A stretch of DNA of 64,000 bases from Paenibacillus agricola (GTDB lineage Bacteria; Bacillota; Bacilli; Paenibacillales; NBRC-103111). This document shows positions 8,173-16,743 of the stretch, piece after piece. The position numbers and the translations under genes were made by a program. How positions within the stretch are numbered: the stretch's first letter is position 1; every line of letters begins with the position of its first letter. The stretch spans positions 186,001 to 250,000 of the forward strand of contig NZ_JAAOIW010000005.1 of NCBI RefSeq assembly GCF_011440305.1, in the 5' to 3' direction. The notes beneath the pieces are model-generated. The model made no database searches. It saw only the letters and a list, made by a program, of their open reading frames with translations, and was not told where the DNA came from.

Positions 8173-8475
8173 TTAATGGTCGCCGTGGTTGCCTTTGCCT
8201 GGGTTCGTTACCGCAAACCCTTCCTCAGGTGTATAAAAATAATCGATACGAATGCCATCCAGTAAAGGCTCGTCCTTTTTCAAGATGACATCGATTCCTT
8301 TATCAGTGCTTACGACTATATCATCGTCAGTCGGCTTATCCATCCCCATACCGTAATGGGCATGGTCACCATGGCTATGTGTAATATAAATGCGAACCTT
8401 CAACTCTTTATCTTCTTCCTTCTCTAGCTCTGCCAGTAGTACTTTGGCTGCATTACGCGAAATCTTGCAATTCAT
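8173..8475 (-). CDS. HesB/IscA-like protein lacking the conserved cysteines
   Basis: This 100-residue protein fits the Fe-S biogenesis (HesB/IscA) fold: an N-terminal helix after KISRNAAKVLLAEL, then the strands around KVRIYITHS, IVVSTDKGIDVIL and GIRIDYFYTPEEGFAVTNP. The three cysteines used by true A-type carriers (C and the C-terminal CGC) are absent; instead there are histidine-rich stretches THSHGDHAHYG and NHGDH. It is therefore probably not a standard Fe-S carrier. It is the first gene of a two-gene unit with the DUF1450 gene. Confidence 0.7.
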   Translation of the reverse strand: MNCKISRNAAKVLLAELEKEEDKELKVRIYITHSHGDHAHYGMGMDKPTDDDIVVSTDKGIDVILKKDEPLLDGIRIDYFYTPEEGFAVTNPGKGNHGDH

Positions 8476-8589
8476 TGATCTGCCAACTCCCTAATATGCT
8501 TTTCTCCCTATTGTAAAGAAACGTTCACGGGAAATCAACCCATAAAGAAGCAGCGACCTATAATTACCCTTTCATCTAGTTACCTCTGG

Positions 8590-9156
8590 CTACATTCGCC
8601 TTGAAAATATGAACTCATAGAGCATACGCACATTCGTAGTACTCATAAATTGGATGCTCGCTCCATAACGGACCGACTCGCTTTGCCCTGCATGATTATT
8701 CACAATGATGTCGCATAAAATAGGCAACTGCTCCGATTGCAGGATGAGTCTAGAGGCCCACTCTAGTTTGATTTCATCGCCGCTCTCCACCGAAAAGCTA
8801 AAGCCTCTATGGCTCACATCGTGAACCCTAACATGAATAATCCTCTCTAAAAGCCCTGTAGATTCTAAGGTTTCCTGGATGACAACAGCAGGGAAATCGA
8901 CCTTGAGCCTCGGAAAATTTCTGCGATCATTGAAATAATCAACCGGCAGCAAAGGGATAAACAAACCAATTTCACCTGGCTTTACAACAATGACCTTCGC
9001 TTCAATCTGTTTGCCTTTATACAAAGCAAGTATATATTCCGTAGTTTTAACCTGGTGCTCCTCTTCAATCTGGACAAGCATAAGCTCATCTTTAAATTCA
9101 ATAACTTTGCCCTTTAAGTCATGGTTCTGGTTAATTAATGTAATATTTTCTAACAT
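8590..9156 (-). CDS. YcgR/YpfA-like PilZ-domain c-di-GMP receptor
   Basis: This 188-residue protein has an N-terminal YcgR-like beta-barrel (about residues 10-90) and a C-terminal PilZ domain. The c-di-GMP-binding signature is complete: DRRNFPR, giving RxxxR, and DVSHRGFSF, giving DxSxxG. In Bacillus the homologue YpfA (DgrA) slows flagella when c-di-GMP is bound. The ATG at 9156 is preferred over 9180 because GAGGG lies 8 nt upstream. No motility genes are nearby in the window, so the target is unknown. Confidence 0.87.
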   Translation of the reverse strand: MLENITLINQNHDLKGKVIEFKDELMLVQIEEEHQVKTTEYILALYKGKQIEAKVIVVKPGEIGLFIPLLPVDYFNDRRNFPRLKVDFPAVVIQETLESTGLLERIIHVRVHDVSHRGFSFSVESGDEIKLEWASRLILQSEQLPILCDIIVNNHAGQSESVRYGASIQFMSTTNVRMLYEFIFSRRM

Positions 9157-9232
9157 GCAATCGCCCTCTACCTTCCGCAAAAATTGCTTTTTCTATAACT
9201 TATTCGATACCAGAATCCAAAAACCCCCCTGA

Positions 9233-11134
9233 TCAGACAAAGTTTACAGCAATTTTTACGGAAGTGCGCATTCTTATTTGCGGGTTTCGAGCGGAAAGCT
9301 GGATAGCGTACAAAGAGCTGCGCTGCGGATCTCCTGCAACAAAATCCTCTTTATGAAGAGTACAGCTTAATTGTTCATCGTCGTAGTACAGCTCAGCACG
9401 CTCTGCAGCTGGACTTTGTAATCTAATAACTCCCGGCGAAATTAACGTGGGCTGCAGAAAAGAAACAAAGCGCTCTGTAACCGAAGTAGGCTGCTCCTTA
9501 AATACATATTCATCTTCAAGCACCAGAGAGCCTTTAGCTTTATCAAACCGGAACAAGCGTTGCAATTTCAGCAAATTAGCAGAATCATACGCTTGCGATA
9601 AATCCAGCACCATCTCGTCTTGCTCTTCGGAAAGCCATGCAGCGCAATGTGTTGCCCTAAAATGTTCACCTGCCTGCTGCAGCTTGCCTTCAATAATAGG
9701 CACCGAATGCCCTAACGAGCTATTGCTCAGGATATCATAACGCTGGTCGCCAAAATATTGCTTGGTATATACCCCTGCGCCTGGATCTACAAATAAAGGC
9801 TGGGCTCCGGCATGCACAATAAAGCTGCCCAAATCATTATGGTTATGCGGCTCGTTATTTGTTCCTCCTTTTGCTGAAAAGGCAATCCGTTTGGGTCCCT
9901 CCGAGGTATGAACCGTAGTCCGGCTAACGATAATCTCGGCTTCATTTAAGTAATACGAATGGTCCTGCAGCGCCTCGCCTTGTAAGGAAGGGTCGCTCCA
10001 AACCAGATTTCGGATCACATGCATCCACCGAAAACAACTGTCGCCAAGAATGTCGCCAAGAAATTGTGCATCCGGGATTTCCATTTCATCAAAGTACTTT
10101 TTCAAGCGGTGCGTTAAGCCCGCCATATAGTTGGAGGTTAATGGACAATCCGAATAGCTGATTACAAAGTTTTCGTTCAAGTAGCTTTTTTGCTGAAACA
10201 GCGCAATTTGCTTTACATGGTCCTGGCGCATCAAATCGACTTGCCCGGCAGTCCGTTCCTTTAAGAGCTCGGCAAAAGCGGTATAAAAACCAAAACCATA
10301 ATTCCAATAAATAACGCCTTCCAAGCATGCACCGTCACCCGGAAATCCGTCTAGAAAGGAATCCATACTCTCCATCGCACGGTGAAGCAGTGGAGCGAGC
10401 ATTTGGTCATCCTGTATGCAGTACATCGCAGCCGCTCCAATGGAACCCGCGCAGACTGCTGCCCAATTCATCTCGCTCGTTTCCCACTCGGAGGCAGGGG
10501 AAAGGGACGCATAGCTATCTAGCACCCGTTCCTTCACTTCCTTAATAGCCCTGTGAACGACCAGCTTGGACAAGCGCGCTTTTAACAAATAAGTAATTTC
10601 ACTTAAATAAAATGCCGTTTCCGCCGAAAATAAATCCAACTCAGCGCGGTGCTCTGCATAACGTGCCGGAATCATTGGGGAAGAGCCGATCGTGTCCCCT
10701 TTGGCTCGTTCGCGATTTAATTCATCAATAACACTAAGGCTGTTACCATGCAAGTGGGCAGGCAAGCACCATGTATACTCCTCACAAATCGCCCAAATGA
10801 TATCCTCAAGCGCCTCGATATACTTGGGGTTCTCATCGACCATCGCAAGCACAGCAAATACATCAAGGCGGCGCCTATGTTCAAAATAACCCTCTTGATA
10901 ACGACTGCGTTCCCCTGAAGTATCAAATTGCTTATATAAGCTATAAGGAAGCACTTGAATCGGTTCTTGCAGCAATTGCTCACCCAAAGCCCGAAATTCC
11001 GATAGCTGGTCCGCATAATAAGTAGAGCTGGCAATTTGCTGCCATTTCTCATTGCTGCAAGCATCCGCAAAGAGGCTACCTTGTCCTTCCTTCGTACCAT
11101 ATTGCAAGGCTCGCAGCAGCTCTTTCATTTTCAT
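9233..11134 (-). CDS. Heparinase II/III-family polysaccharide lyase
   Basis: This 633-residue protein has an N-terminal alpha/alpha-toroid region (about 1-370) and a C-terminal beta-sandwich beginning near the family signature NEPHNHNDLGSFIVHAG, whose His and Asn residues are typical of heparinase II/III lyases. Family members eliminate uronic-acid-containing glycans. No signal peptide is visible, so it should act inside the cell on imported oligosaccharides. GAGG lies 9 nt before the ATG. It stands alone; no adjacent transporter or other glycan gene shares its strand and spacing. Confidence 0.82.
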   Translation of the reverse strand: MKMKELLRALQYGTKEGQGSLFADACSNEKWQQIASSTYYADQLSEFRALGEQLLQEPIQVLPYSLYKQFDTSGERSRYQEGYFEHRRRLDVFAVLAMVDENPKYIEALEDIIWAICEEYTWCLPAHLHGNSLSVIDELNRERAKGDTIGSSPMIPARYAEHRAELDLFSAETAFYLSEITYLLKARLSKLVVHRAIKEVKERVLDSYASLSPASEWETSEMNWAAVCAGSIGAAAMYCIQDDQMLAPLLHRAMESMDSFLDGFPGDGACLEGVIYWNYGFGFYTAFAELLKERTAGQVDLMRQDHVKQIALFQQKSYLNENFVISYSDCPLTSNYMAGLTHRLKKYFDEMEIPDAQFLGDILGDSCFRWMHVIRNLVWSDPSLQGEALQDHSYYLNEAEIIVSRTTVHTSEGPKRIAFSAKGGTNNEPHNHNDLGSFIVHAGAQPLFVDPGAGVYTKQYFGDQRYDILSNSSLGHSVPIIEGKLQQAGEHFRATHCAAWLSEEQDEMVLDLSQAYDSANLLKLQRLFRFDKAKGSLVLEDEYVFKEQPTSVTERFVSFLQPTLISPGVIRLQSPAAERAELYYDDEQLSCTLHKEDFVAGDPQRSSLYAIQLSARNPQIRMRTSVKIAVNFV

Positions 11135-11226
11135 TAAGCAACGCCTCTTTCTTATTCTCTGAATGCTCCGAAATTACAGACTTCTATGCGTATCATTATG
11201 CAAAAAATACATCGAGCCGTCAATTC

Positions 11227-11255
11227 AAAAAAAGGAAGCAGCCTCTGCTGCCTCC
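11227..11255 (-). terminator. Terminator after the spore protein gene
   Basis: On the minus strand GGAGGCAG pairs with CTGCTTCC (one G-U) around CAGAGG, followed by seven T (11233-11227). Confidence 0.8.
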
Positions 11256-11266
11256 CCTTAAAAAAT

Positions 11267-11548
11267 CTATTGCTTCTCAATCAGCTTCTGCTGCGCCATC
11301 CGTACCATTTCGCGTACCATCGTTCCGCCAATCTGCCCACCAATTTTACCCGCTTGCTCCGTTGACAAATGTCCGTTGCGTCCAGTTGTCAGCGGTATTC
11401 CCAAAGATTGGGCTACCTCATACTTAACATTTTCCGGCTCGTTCATATTAACAGTGTAGCCCTTTCGCCGCATAACCTCACCCTTGAATTGCTCTATGCC
11501 TTGTGCAGCTTGCGGTACGATCAGATTTCTTCCTCTTCGCCTAGCCAT
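11267..11548 (-). CDS. Alpha/beta-type small acid-soluble spore protein
   Basis: This 93-residue DNA-binding spore protein shows the family core: YEVAQSLGIPL, matching the GPR protease cleavage region, then GHLSTEQAGKIGGQIGGTMVREMVR, matching the second DNA-contact helix. These proteins coat the chromosome in the spore core and are degraded at germination. It is longer at the N-terminus than classical SspA/B (about 70 residues), with a basic MARRRGRN start. ATG 11548 has AAGGAG 8 nt upstream. A monocistronic unit with its own terminator; forespore (sigma-G) expression is expected from the family. Confidence 0.9.
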   Translation of the reverse strand: MARRRGRNLIVPQAAQGIEQFKGEVMRRKGYTVNMNEPENVKYEVAQSLGIPLTTGRNGHLSTEQAGKIGGQIGGTMVREMVRMAQQKLIEKQ

Positions 11549-11717
11549 ACTAACAGCTCCTTCTATATTGGTATTATCTATAGAATGGGCTAAGCAAGCT
11601 TTTCCTATGCCGTGCATTTTAAAACTAACCAACCAAGATGGCAAAAAGTCCGATAACGTAGGTTATCAGACATGAACAGAGCTTTCTTTTATCCAGCAAT
11701 CCTATACGGGGTGGTAG

Positions 11718-12413
11718 TTACATTTTAATGAAGCATTTATAAGCAGCTTGTTCTTGATCCCATTCATGCGCCAGTACAAAGGACTCGTATCTTCTATCCT
11801 CAGGGAAAACTACCAAGTCGCCAAAATACCGATGAATAGCCAATATTTGTGATTGATGTGCGCGAAGCGCTGCTGCTTTCATTGCCCATTGTGGCTCTGT
11901 ATCCAAGATAAAAGAAGGCTGTTGCCCTTCATTAAGTAAAGCAGCCGTCATAAAATAATACAGCTTACGCACAGTAGGACACTTTCCGCTTAATACGGCG
12001 GCGGTGGCCATTCGTGAAATTGCGATATGGTCGGGGTGGAAATTGCCTCCATCCTCCGGGAAGGTGAAAATAGCCTCCAGCTGATGCTTGTTAATAAACT
12101 CAATAATGGCATCAACAAAACCAACCGGCTCCACCTCCTGCAGCTTACCATCCGGATAGCCGAGGTGCTCAACAGCAGCTAAACCAAGGATAGCAGCCGC
12201 CTGCTCCATCTCCTTAACCCTCACAGCCGCTAGCTGCTCGTTCGTCAGATGGCTAACATCGCCATTTTTTTTGCCGGCATCCCCTTTAGTCGCAAGCAGC
12301 AACACAGGTGCCTCTCCTTGATCGGCTAATTGTCGGATCAAGCAGGCGCTAAGAAATGTTTCATCATCCGGATGTGCATAAATAAAACCTGCTTTTTGTA
12401 TGGCTATATCCAT
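11718..12413 (-). CDS. PIG-L family N-acetyl-sugar deacetylase
   Basis: This 231-residue protein carries the zinc motif AHPDDET near the N-terminus and the HPDH motif (NFHPDHIAIS) about 115 residues on. The family removes acetyl groups from GlcNAc-type sugars or conjugates, as in bacillithiol (BshB) or antibiotic biosynthesis. Which substrate applies here is unclear. Its ATG overlaps the TAA of the upstream MFS gene by one base (TAATG), and AAGGAG lies 8 nt upstream, so the two are translationally coupled and probably functionally linked. Confidence 0.82.
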   Translation of the reverse strand: MDIAIQKAGFIYAHPDDETFLSACLIRQLADQGEAPVLLLATKGDAGKKNGDVSHLTNEQLAAVRVKEMEQAAAILGLAAVEHLGYPDGKLQEVEPVGFVDAIIEFINKHQLEAIFTFPEDGGNFHPDHIAISRMATAAVLSGKCPTVRKLYYFMTAALLNEGQQPSFILDTEPQWAMKAAALRAHQSQILAIHRYFGDLVVFPEDRRYESFVLAHEWDQEQAAYKCFIKM

Positions 12414-13555
12414 TAAGAGTTCTCCTTTTCTTTTTCCTTCGACCTTGTAAGAATCGCACCCCCGATTAAAAAAGCACCACTCACATAAAAAACTGACAAG
12501 ATTCCCGCCCATGAGCCGACCAATCCAAAAAATAAAGGGGCTACCGTTTGTGATAATCGGTTGGATGCCAGACGTAGACCCAAAACCTCTCCAGTCCTTG
12601 ATTTGGGCGATGCGTTATAGGTCGTTGTCATCGATAGCGGCTGCCCGCAGCCTAATCCAAAACCCATGCATGCACTTAATAACGTGTACACATAGATATT
12701 ACCGGCTATGGGGATGAACAAGAACGACAAACCAGCAGTTATGATCGATACCATTAAAATGCGGTCACGGCCAAGAGAGACCGTCAGCCTTCCCAGAAAA
12801 AACCTTACCGCCATCATCGCCAAGCCTTGTATGGCAATAATCCAGCCAATGCTGGACGCGGAAATACCGGCTTGCGAAGCGAATAAGGGGAAGTAGGCGA
12901 CAAAAATATCTCGCGAATACAGCACTAATGCGCTAGTAGCAAGCGCCCTTCGCAGATCGGGGATTTTCAAAAGGCTAAGGGAGCTGGAGCCTTCTTCCTT
13001 GATGTTTTTTTCCTTTTTCTGCTTAATAATTGGAATCAGAATAGCTACAACCGCGGGTAACAGCCCGACAAAAGATGCCGCAAAAAACGCATGCGAATAA
13101 GAGAAATGATCCGCCAAATAACCGCCGGCAATTGGACCAATAAAGCTGCCAGAAGCCACAACCATACTGAACATACTAAAAAAATGGTCGCGGGTTTCGC
13201 GGGTCGCCGAGTTGCCCAATACATTCTGTAATGAAATTTGCACAAGCACATGTGAAATACCGATTAATGCCTGCGAAATATAGAGGGATAGCAAAGACGG
13301 AAACAGGAACGGGATGATCGATCCCAGCATCGTTCCAAATGTGCCCAGCAGCACGGGAAGCCTGTCTCCCATCCGATCTGCAAATCGCCCTGCATGGATC
13401 GCCAGCATCAAGGGAACGATCGCATAGGTTGCGGTAAGCATCCCAATATCGAATGTATTGGCGCCTAGGCCAGTGGCATATAACGTGGTGATAGGCCTTG
13501 TCATATTGACCATCGTGTGAAATCCAAAGGCTATCAGGATGACTATTTTCAGCAT
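12413..13555 (-). CDS. MFS transporter coupled to a PIG-L deacetylase
   Basis: This 380-residue 12-TM protein has a recognisable loop motif GRFADRMGDRLPV in the first half and GRLTVSLGRDRIL in the second. A cytoplasmic loop rich in K and E (KQKKEKNIKEEG) separates the halves. Substrate is unknown; the one-base overlap with the following PIG-L gene suggests export or import of a sugar conjugate handled by that enzyme. The ATG at 13555 has GGGGA just upstream and a GGAGG further back. Confidence 0.8.
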   Translation of the reverse strand: MLKIVILIAFGFHTMVNMTRPITTLYATGLGANTFDIGMLTATYAIVPLMLAIHAGRFADRMGDRLPVLLGTFGTMLGSIIPFLFPSLLSLYISQALIGISHVLVQISLQNVLGNSATRETRDHFFSMFSMVVASGSFIGPIAGGYLADHFSYSHAFFAASFVGLLPAVVAILIPIIKQKKEKNIKEEGSSSLSLLKIPDLRRALATSALVLYSRDIFVAYFPLFASQAGISASSIGWIIAIQGLAMMAVRFFLGRLTVSLGRDRILMVSIITAGLSFLFIPIAGNIYVYTLLSACMGFGLGCGQPLSMTTTYNASPKSRTGEVLGLRLASNRLSQTVAPLFFGLVGSWAGILSVFYVSGAFLIGGAILTRSKEKEKENS

Positions 13556-13653
13556 AATTTTTCCCCACTTCCTCCAAAGCTTATTCTAACCGAAGTCATA
13601 TTTTCCAGCAAAACATTTTTGTCTCTACATGGTCTGTTTTAGTGATAAGCGAC

Positions 13654-13684
13654 AAAAAACACCCCCTCAATATATGAGAAGGTG
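13654..13684 (-). terminator. Terminator of the SARP-like regulator operon
   Basis: Minus strand: CACCTTCTCA pairs with TGAGGGGGTG (10 bp, two G-U), followed by six T. It starts 1 nt after the regulator stop codon. Confidence 0.8.
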
Positions 13685-13685
13685 A

Positions 13686-14801
13686 TCACTGATATTGTTC
13701 ATATAGCTGCTGAATAATCGGCGAAGGCTGCAAGCCGAGTTCTTGTAGCAGCAATTGTGTATAGTGCTCATAATAGTTATGGAGGGACTGTCGATCTCCC
13801 ATGGCTCCGAGTATATTCAGCAGCAGCAGATTTGACTCTTCTTCAAATTCATTACGGGATACAATTCTTCTCGCAATTTGTGCTGCTTCTCTAAATCGCT
13901 TACGAGCTAGAAACCAGCTCGCCAGACGCTTGGCAAAGGAATCGTATATGATCGCTAACCGCTCACGTTCCACAATTACCCACACATAAGTTTTATCTTC
14001 GAACAGCTGGCCGGTAAACCTTTTCTCCAACGCAATAGCCGCCGCCTCATTTACTGCGTTAATTTCGGATAATTCCTCCACAGCCCGCTCAAATTGAATA
14101 AAATCGGCATTTATCTGATCCAAATCAACACGGTATTGTTCTTGCCCTGAAATAACCGTATCCTCGAATCCATGTAGTGACAACACTTTCCTAAGCTGAT
14201 AGACCGCCGTATTGAGATACACTTCCGCATTCTTAAGAGACATCTCCGGGAAAATGTCCTCCAAAATTCGGGTTTTGGCTACACTTCGACTTCGATTAAC
14301 GAGCAAATATGCAAAGAGCTCCATACTTTTTTTGGAAATCCATTTTATGACACCCGTTTGCTCGCTGCTCGCCTCGAAGCAACCCAGTCCCCGAACCGTC
14401 AGTCGATTAGGTGTGAGGGCACCTGCATCACCAGAAGAAGCGCTATTTCTGCTAACCGCTCGATTGATAGTCTGGGCCAGGCGCTTTCTGGAAATCGGCT
14501 TAACCATGTAGTCGAGTGGATATACGTCGTAAGCTTGAATCGCGAATTCTGCATGGGAGGTTGTAAACACGATGTCAAGTCCAGCACGAATCGAACGCAA
14601 GCTGCGAGCCAGCTCTAAACCATCGTCCTCAGCGATCTGGATGTCCAGGAAGGCGAGGTCCACGTCCCTGACCCGAACGAAGTCTAGCGCCTCTGCCGCA
14701 TTCTGGAAGCTTCCAACAAGCTCCACGCCTTCTATCCTGGACAGCAGCCGCTTCATAGCCAATAGCATGGCTGGCTCATCATCAACTAGGAGAACTTTCA
14801 T
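13686..14801 (-). CDS. Response regulator with SARP-like BTAD output
   Basis: This 371-residue regulator has a receiver at residues 1-120 (acidic pocket VDDE at 6-9, phosphoacceptor D53 in FLDIQI, KP in YMVKPIS), a winged-helix domain at about 150-230 and a bacterial transcriptional activator (BTAD) domain to the end. This REC-wHTH-BTAD layout resembles SARP activators. The ATG at 14801 overlaps the TGA of the kinase gene (TGATG), so kinase and regulator are coupled. Target genes cannot be told; the unit has its own terminator and no other gene. Confidence 0.87.
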   Translation of the reverse strand: MKVLLVDDEPAMLLAMKRLLSRIEGVELVGSFQNAAEALDFVRVRDVDLAFLDIQIAEDDGLELARSLRSIRAGLDIVFTTSHAEFAIQAYDVYPLDYMVKPISRKRLAQTINRAVSRNSASSGDAGALTPNRLTVRGLGCFEASSEQTGVIKWISKKSMELFAYLLVNRSRSVAKTRILEDIFPEMSLKNAEVYLNTAVYQLRKVLSLHGFEDTVISGQEQYRVDLDQINADFIQFERAVEELSEINAVNEAAAIALEKRFTGQLFEDKTYVWVIVERERLAIIYDSFAKRLASWFLARKRFREAAQIARRIVSRNEFEEESNLLLLNILGAMGDRQSLHNYYEHYTQLLLQELGLQPSPIIQQLYEQYQ

Positions 14802-16531
14802 CACTCTGTTCCGCCTCTCATGGTGAAGTGAAATACGCTTCCTTGCCCTGCTTTACTTTCCCCCCATAAACTTCCGCCGCTTAGTTGTACGAACTGCCGG
14901 CTTACGAGCAGCCCGAGTCCAGCCCCCTTCTCTCCCAAGGTGCCTGCCATTGAGTTGAGCTGCTTCTCTTCAAATAGCTGACGAACCTGCTCCTCTTCCA
15001 TACCCACTCCGTTATCACGGATGGAAACGACCACCATGTCCCCCGATAACTGGGCATGTATATGGACGGAACCCCCCAGTCCAGTAAATTTGATGGCGTT
15101 GGTTAACAAATTACGAATAATTAATCCAAGCGCTTCCCGGTCAGCATACACACGAGTGCCTAAGGCAATCGTATTATTCACGCTTATATGTTTGGCCTCA
15201 CTTTTAATATGCAGCAAATGACAACAATCCTCAACAACCTCAGACAGCTCCAGTGACTGTGGACGAAGCACCATGTCTTCCCGCTGGCTGCGAAACCACT
15301 CTAACAAATTAGTAGCCATTCCGAGTGTATTACGAATCTGGCCACCTAACATCTCAATGACTTCCAGATGGTCCTTACTGAAACTGTCTCTATCTTCTTC
15401 CAGCAACTCAATTAGTTGAAACTGCAACGCCAGTGGACTACGAATATCATGCGACACGATTGTAAACAGTTGATCCTTCAACTGGCCCAGGTGGGCAATC
15501 TGCTCCAGATGCCGTTGCTTCTCCGTAATATCAAAAATAAGAGAAATGCTGCCCTGTCCCTGCTTACCCAGTATATGTAACGGATATACGTTCACATTGT
15601 AGACTTTTCTTTCTCCATCCAGCCAAGCGTCAATCTCCACACGTCCCTGTTCCATTGACTTGCATAACTTATGCCACTCCGGCCAAGATGCCAATAATTC
15701 GGTTATACTCCGACCATAAATAGATGGATATCCTATCTCTGAAAACCACTGGGAGGCTTGTTTATTGCTGTCGATAATCTTTCCTGAAGCATTCGCTATC
15801 ACAATACTTTCCTGAAGTGTATCGAGCACAATATTCCTAGCAATCGGAATCGTAGCGAAAAACTTAATCCGCAGTATAATCACAAGCATTAACATACCTG
15901 TAAACCCACAGTAAACCGACAACGGAAGCAACCAGGTCGACCATTCGGGTTTCACAGATTTCATTATCTCAAAAACAAGCGGCAATGAGGACAGACCCAG
16001 AACCCACATTCCCGGCTTACGAAAATCGGTACGGATATTGCGTACATACTGAAATAGAAAATAGATACATACAGCCAGACTACTATAACAAATGACAATG
16101 AACGTGGTGGAATAGACGGTTCTCGTCGTTACTAAATGGCCGTTATAGAGCTCGATCGTGCGATAGGTCAAATGAAGTTCAGGATCGAACCACATAAGCA
16201 GCGACCAGAGCGCGATCACCACGAACAACATGATCTTCCATCGCGCCCTTACTATCTTGCCACTACCGATCAATTCATGTACGGACAAAATGAAGAAAGG
16301 CACTATAAAATTAAGCGCCGTATACTGAACATTGCGAAAAATCAGCTTCTCCATTAATAAATAGCTGCTTTTCTCCAGAATGACCGCGCTTGAGTAAATA
16401 ATCCTGCACACGATCACGCCGATAAAATAACTTACTCCACGTTCTTTTCTAAACCTGTATATAAAGAAAAATATGATGCCCGTCATGATCAGTGAAGCAA
16501 TCATAAAGACAAGTTCTACGGTGGAATTCAT
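14801..16531 (-). CDS. Histidine kinase with N-terminal 7TM sensor, PAS and HisKA/HATPase
   Basis: This 576-residue kinase begins with seven membrane segments (about residues 5-225), of the 7TM histidine-kinase N-terminal type, then a PAS domain (about 235-345). The HisKA helix carries H361 in FTIVSHDIRSPL, and the ATPase domain shows the N box NLLTNAIKF, DNGVGM and GAGLGL. It should phosphorylate the BTAD regulator whose start overlaps its stop. Ligand unknown. A comparatively AT-rich 210-bp upstream gap separates it from the GH2 gene. Confidence 0.88.
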   Translation of the reverse strand: MNSTVELVFMIASLIMTGIIFFFIYRFRKERGVSYFIGVIVCRIIYSSAVILEKSSYLLMEKLIFRNVQYTALNFIVPFFILSVHELIGSGKIVRARWKIMLFVVIALWSLLMWFDPELHLTYRTIELYNGHLVTTRTVYSTTFIVICYSSLAVCIYFLFQYVRNIRTDFRKPGMWVLGLSSLPLVFEIMKSVKPEWSTWLLPLSVYCGFTGMLMLVIILRIKFFATIPIARNIVLDTLQESIVIANASGKIIDSNKQASQWFSEIGYPSIYGRSITELLASWPEWHKLCKSMEQGRVEIDAWLDGERKVYNVNVYPLHILGKQGQGSISLIFDITEKQRHLEQIAHLGQLKDQLFTIVSHDIRSPLALQFQLIELLEEDRDSFSKDHLEVIEMLGGQIRNTLGMATNLLEWFRSQREDMVLRPQSLELSEVVEDCCHLLHIKSEAKHISVNNTIALGTRVYADREALGLIIRNLLTNAIKFTGLGGSVHIHAQLSGDMVVVSIRDNGVGMEEEQVRQLFEEKQLNSMAGTLGEKGAGLGLLVSRQFVQLSGGSLWGESKAGQGSVFHFTMRGGTE

Positions 16532-16646
16532 CAGGCAGACCCTTTATGTTTGACATAAAAATAATTGAGCTCTTCGTATCTCTCAATATAGTATACGAAA
16601 CCATAGATTGCAAGATATGTCATTTCAGATTTCGACAATAAAACCT

Positions 16647-16692
16647 AAAAAAAACTGGCCCGTGATGTCATTGAGAATGACGTTCAGGCCAG
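16647..16692 (-). terminator. Terminator of the beta-mannosidase operon
   Basis: Minus strand: CTGGCC (16692-16687) pairs with GGCCAG (16660-16655), with a paired TGACG-type inner stem, followed by a run of eight T. It ends the long operon running from 25929 to 16744. Confidence 0.85.
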
Positions 16693-16743
16693 CCGGAATC
16701 TATGCTTTATAGCGTTGTTTGGGAGTGTTTTTTCACATAATGA

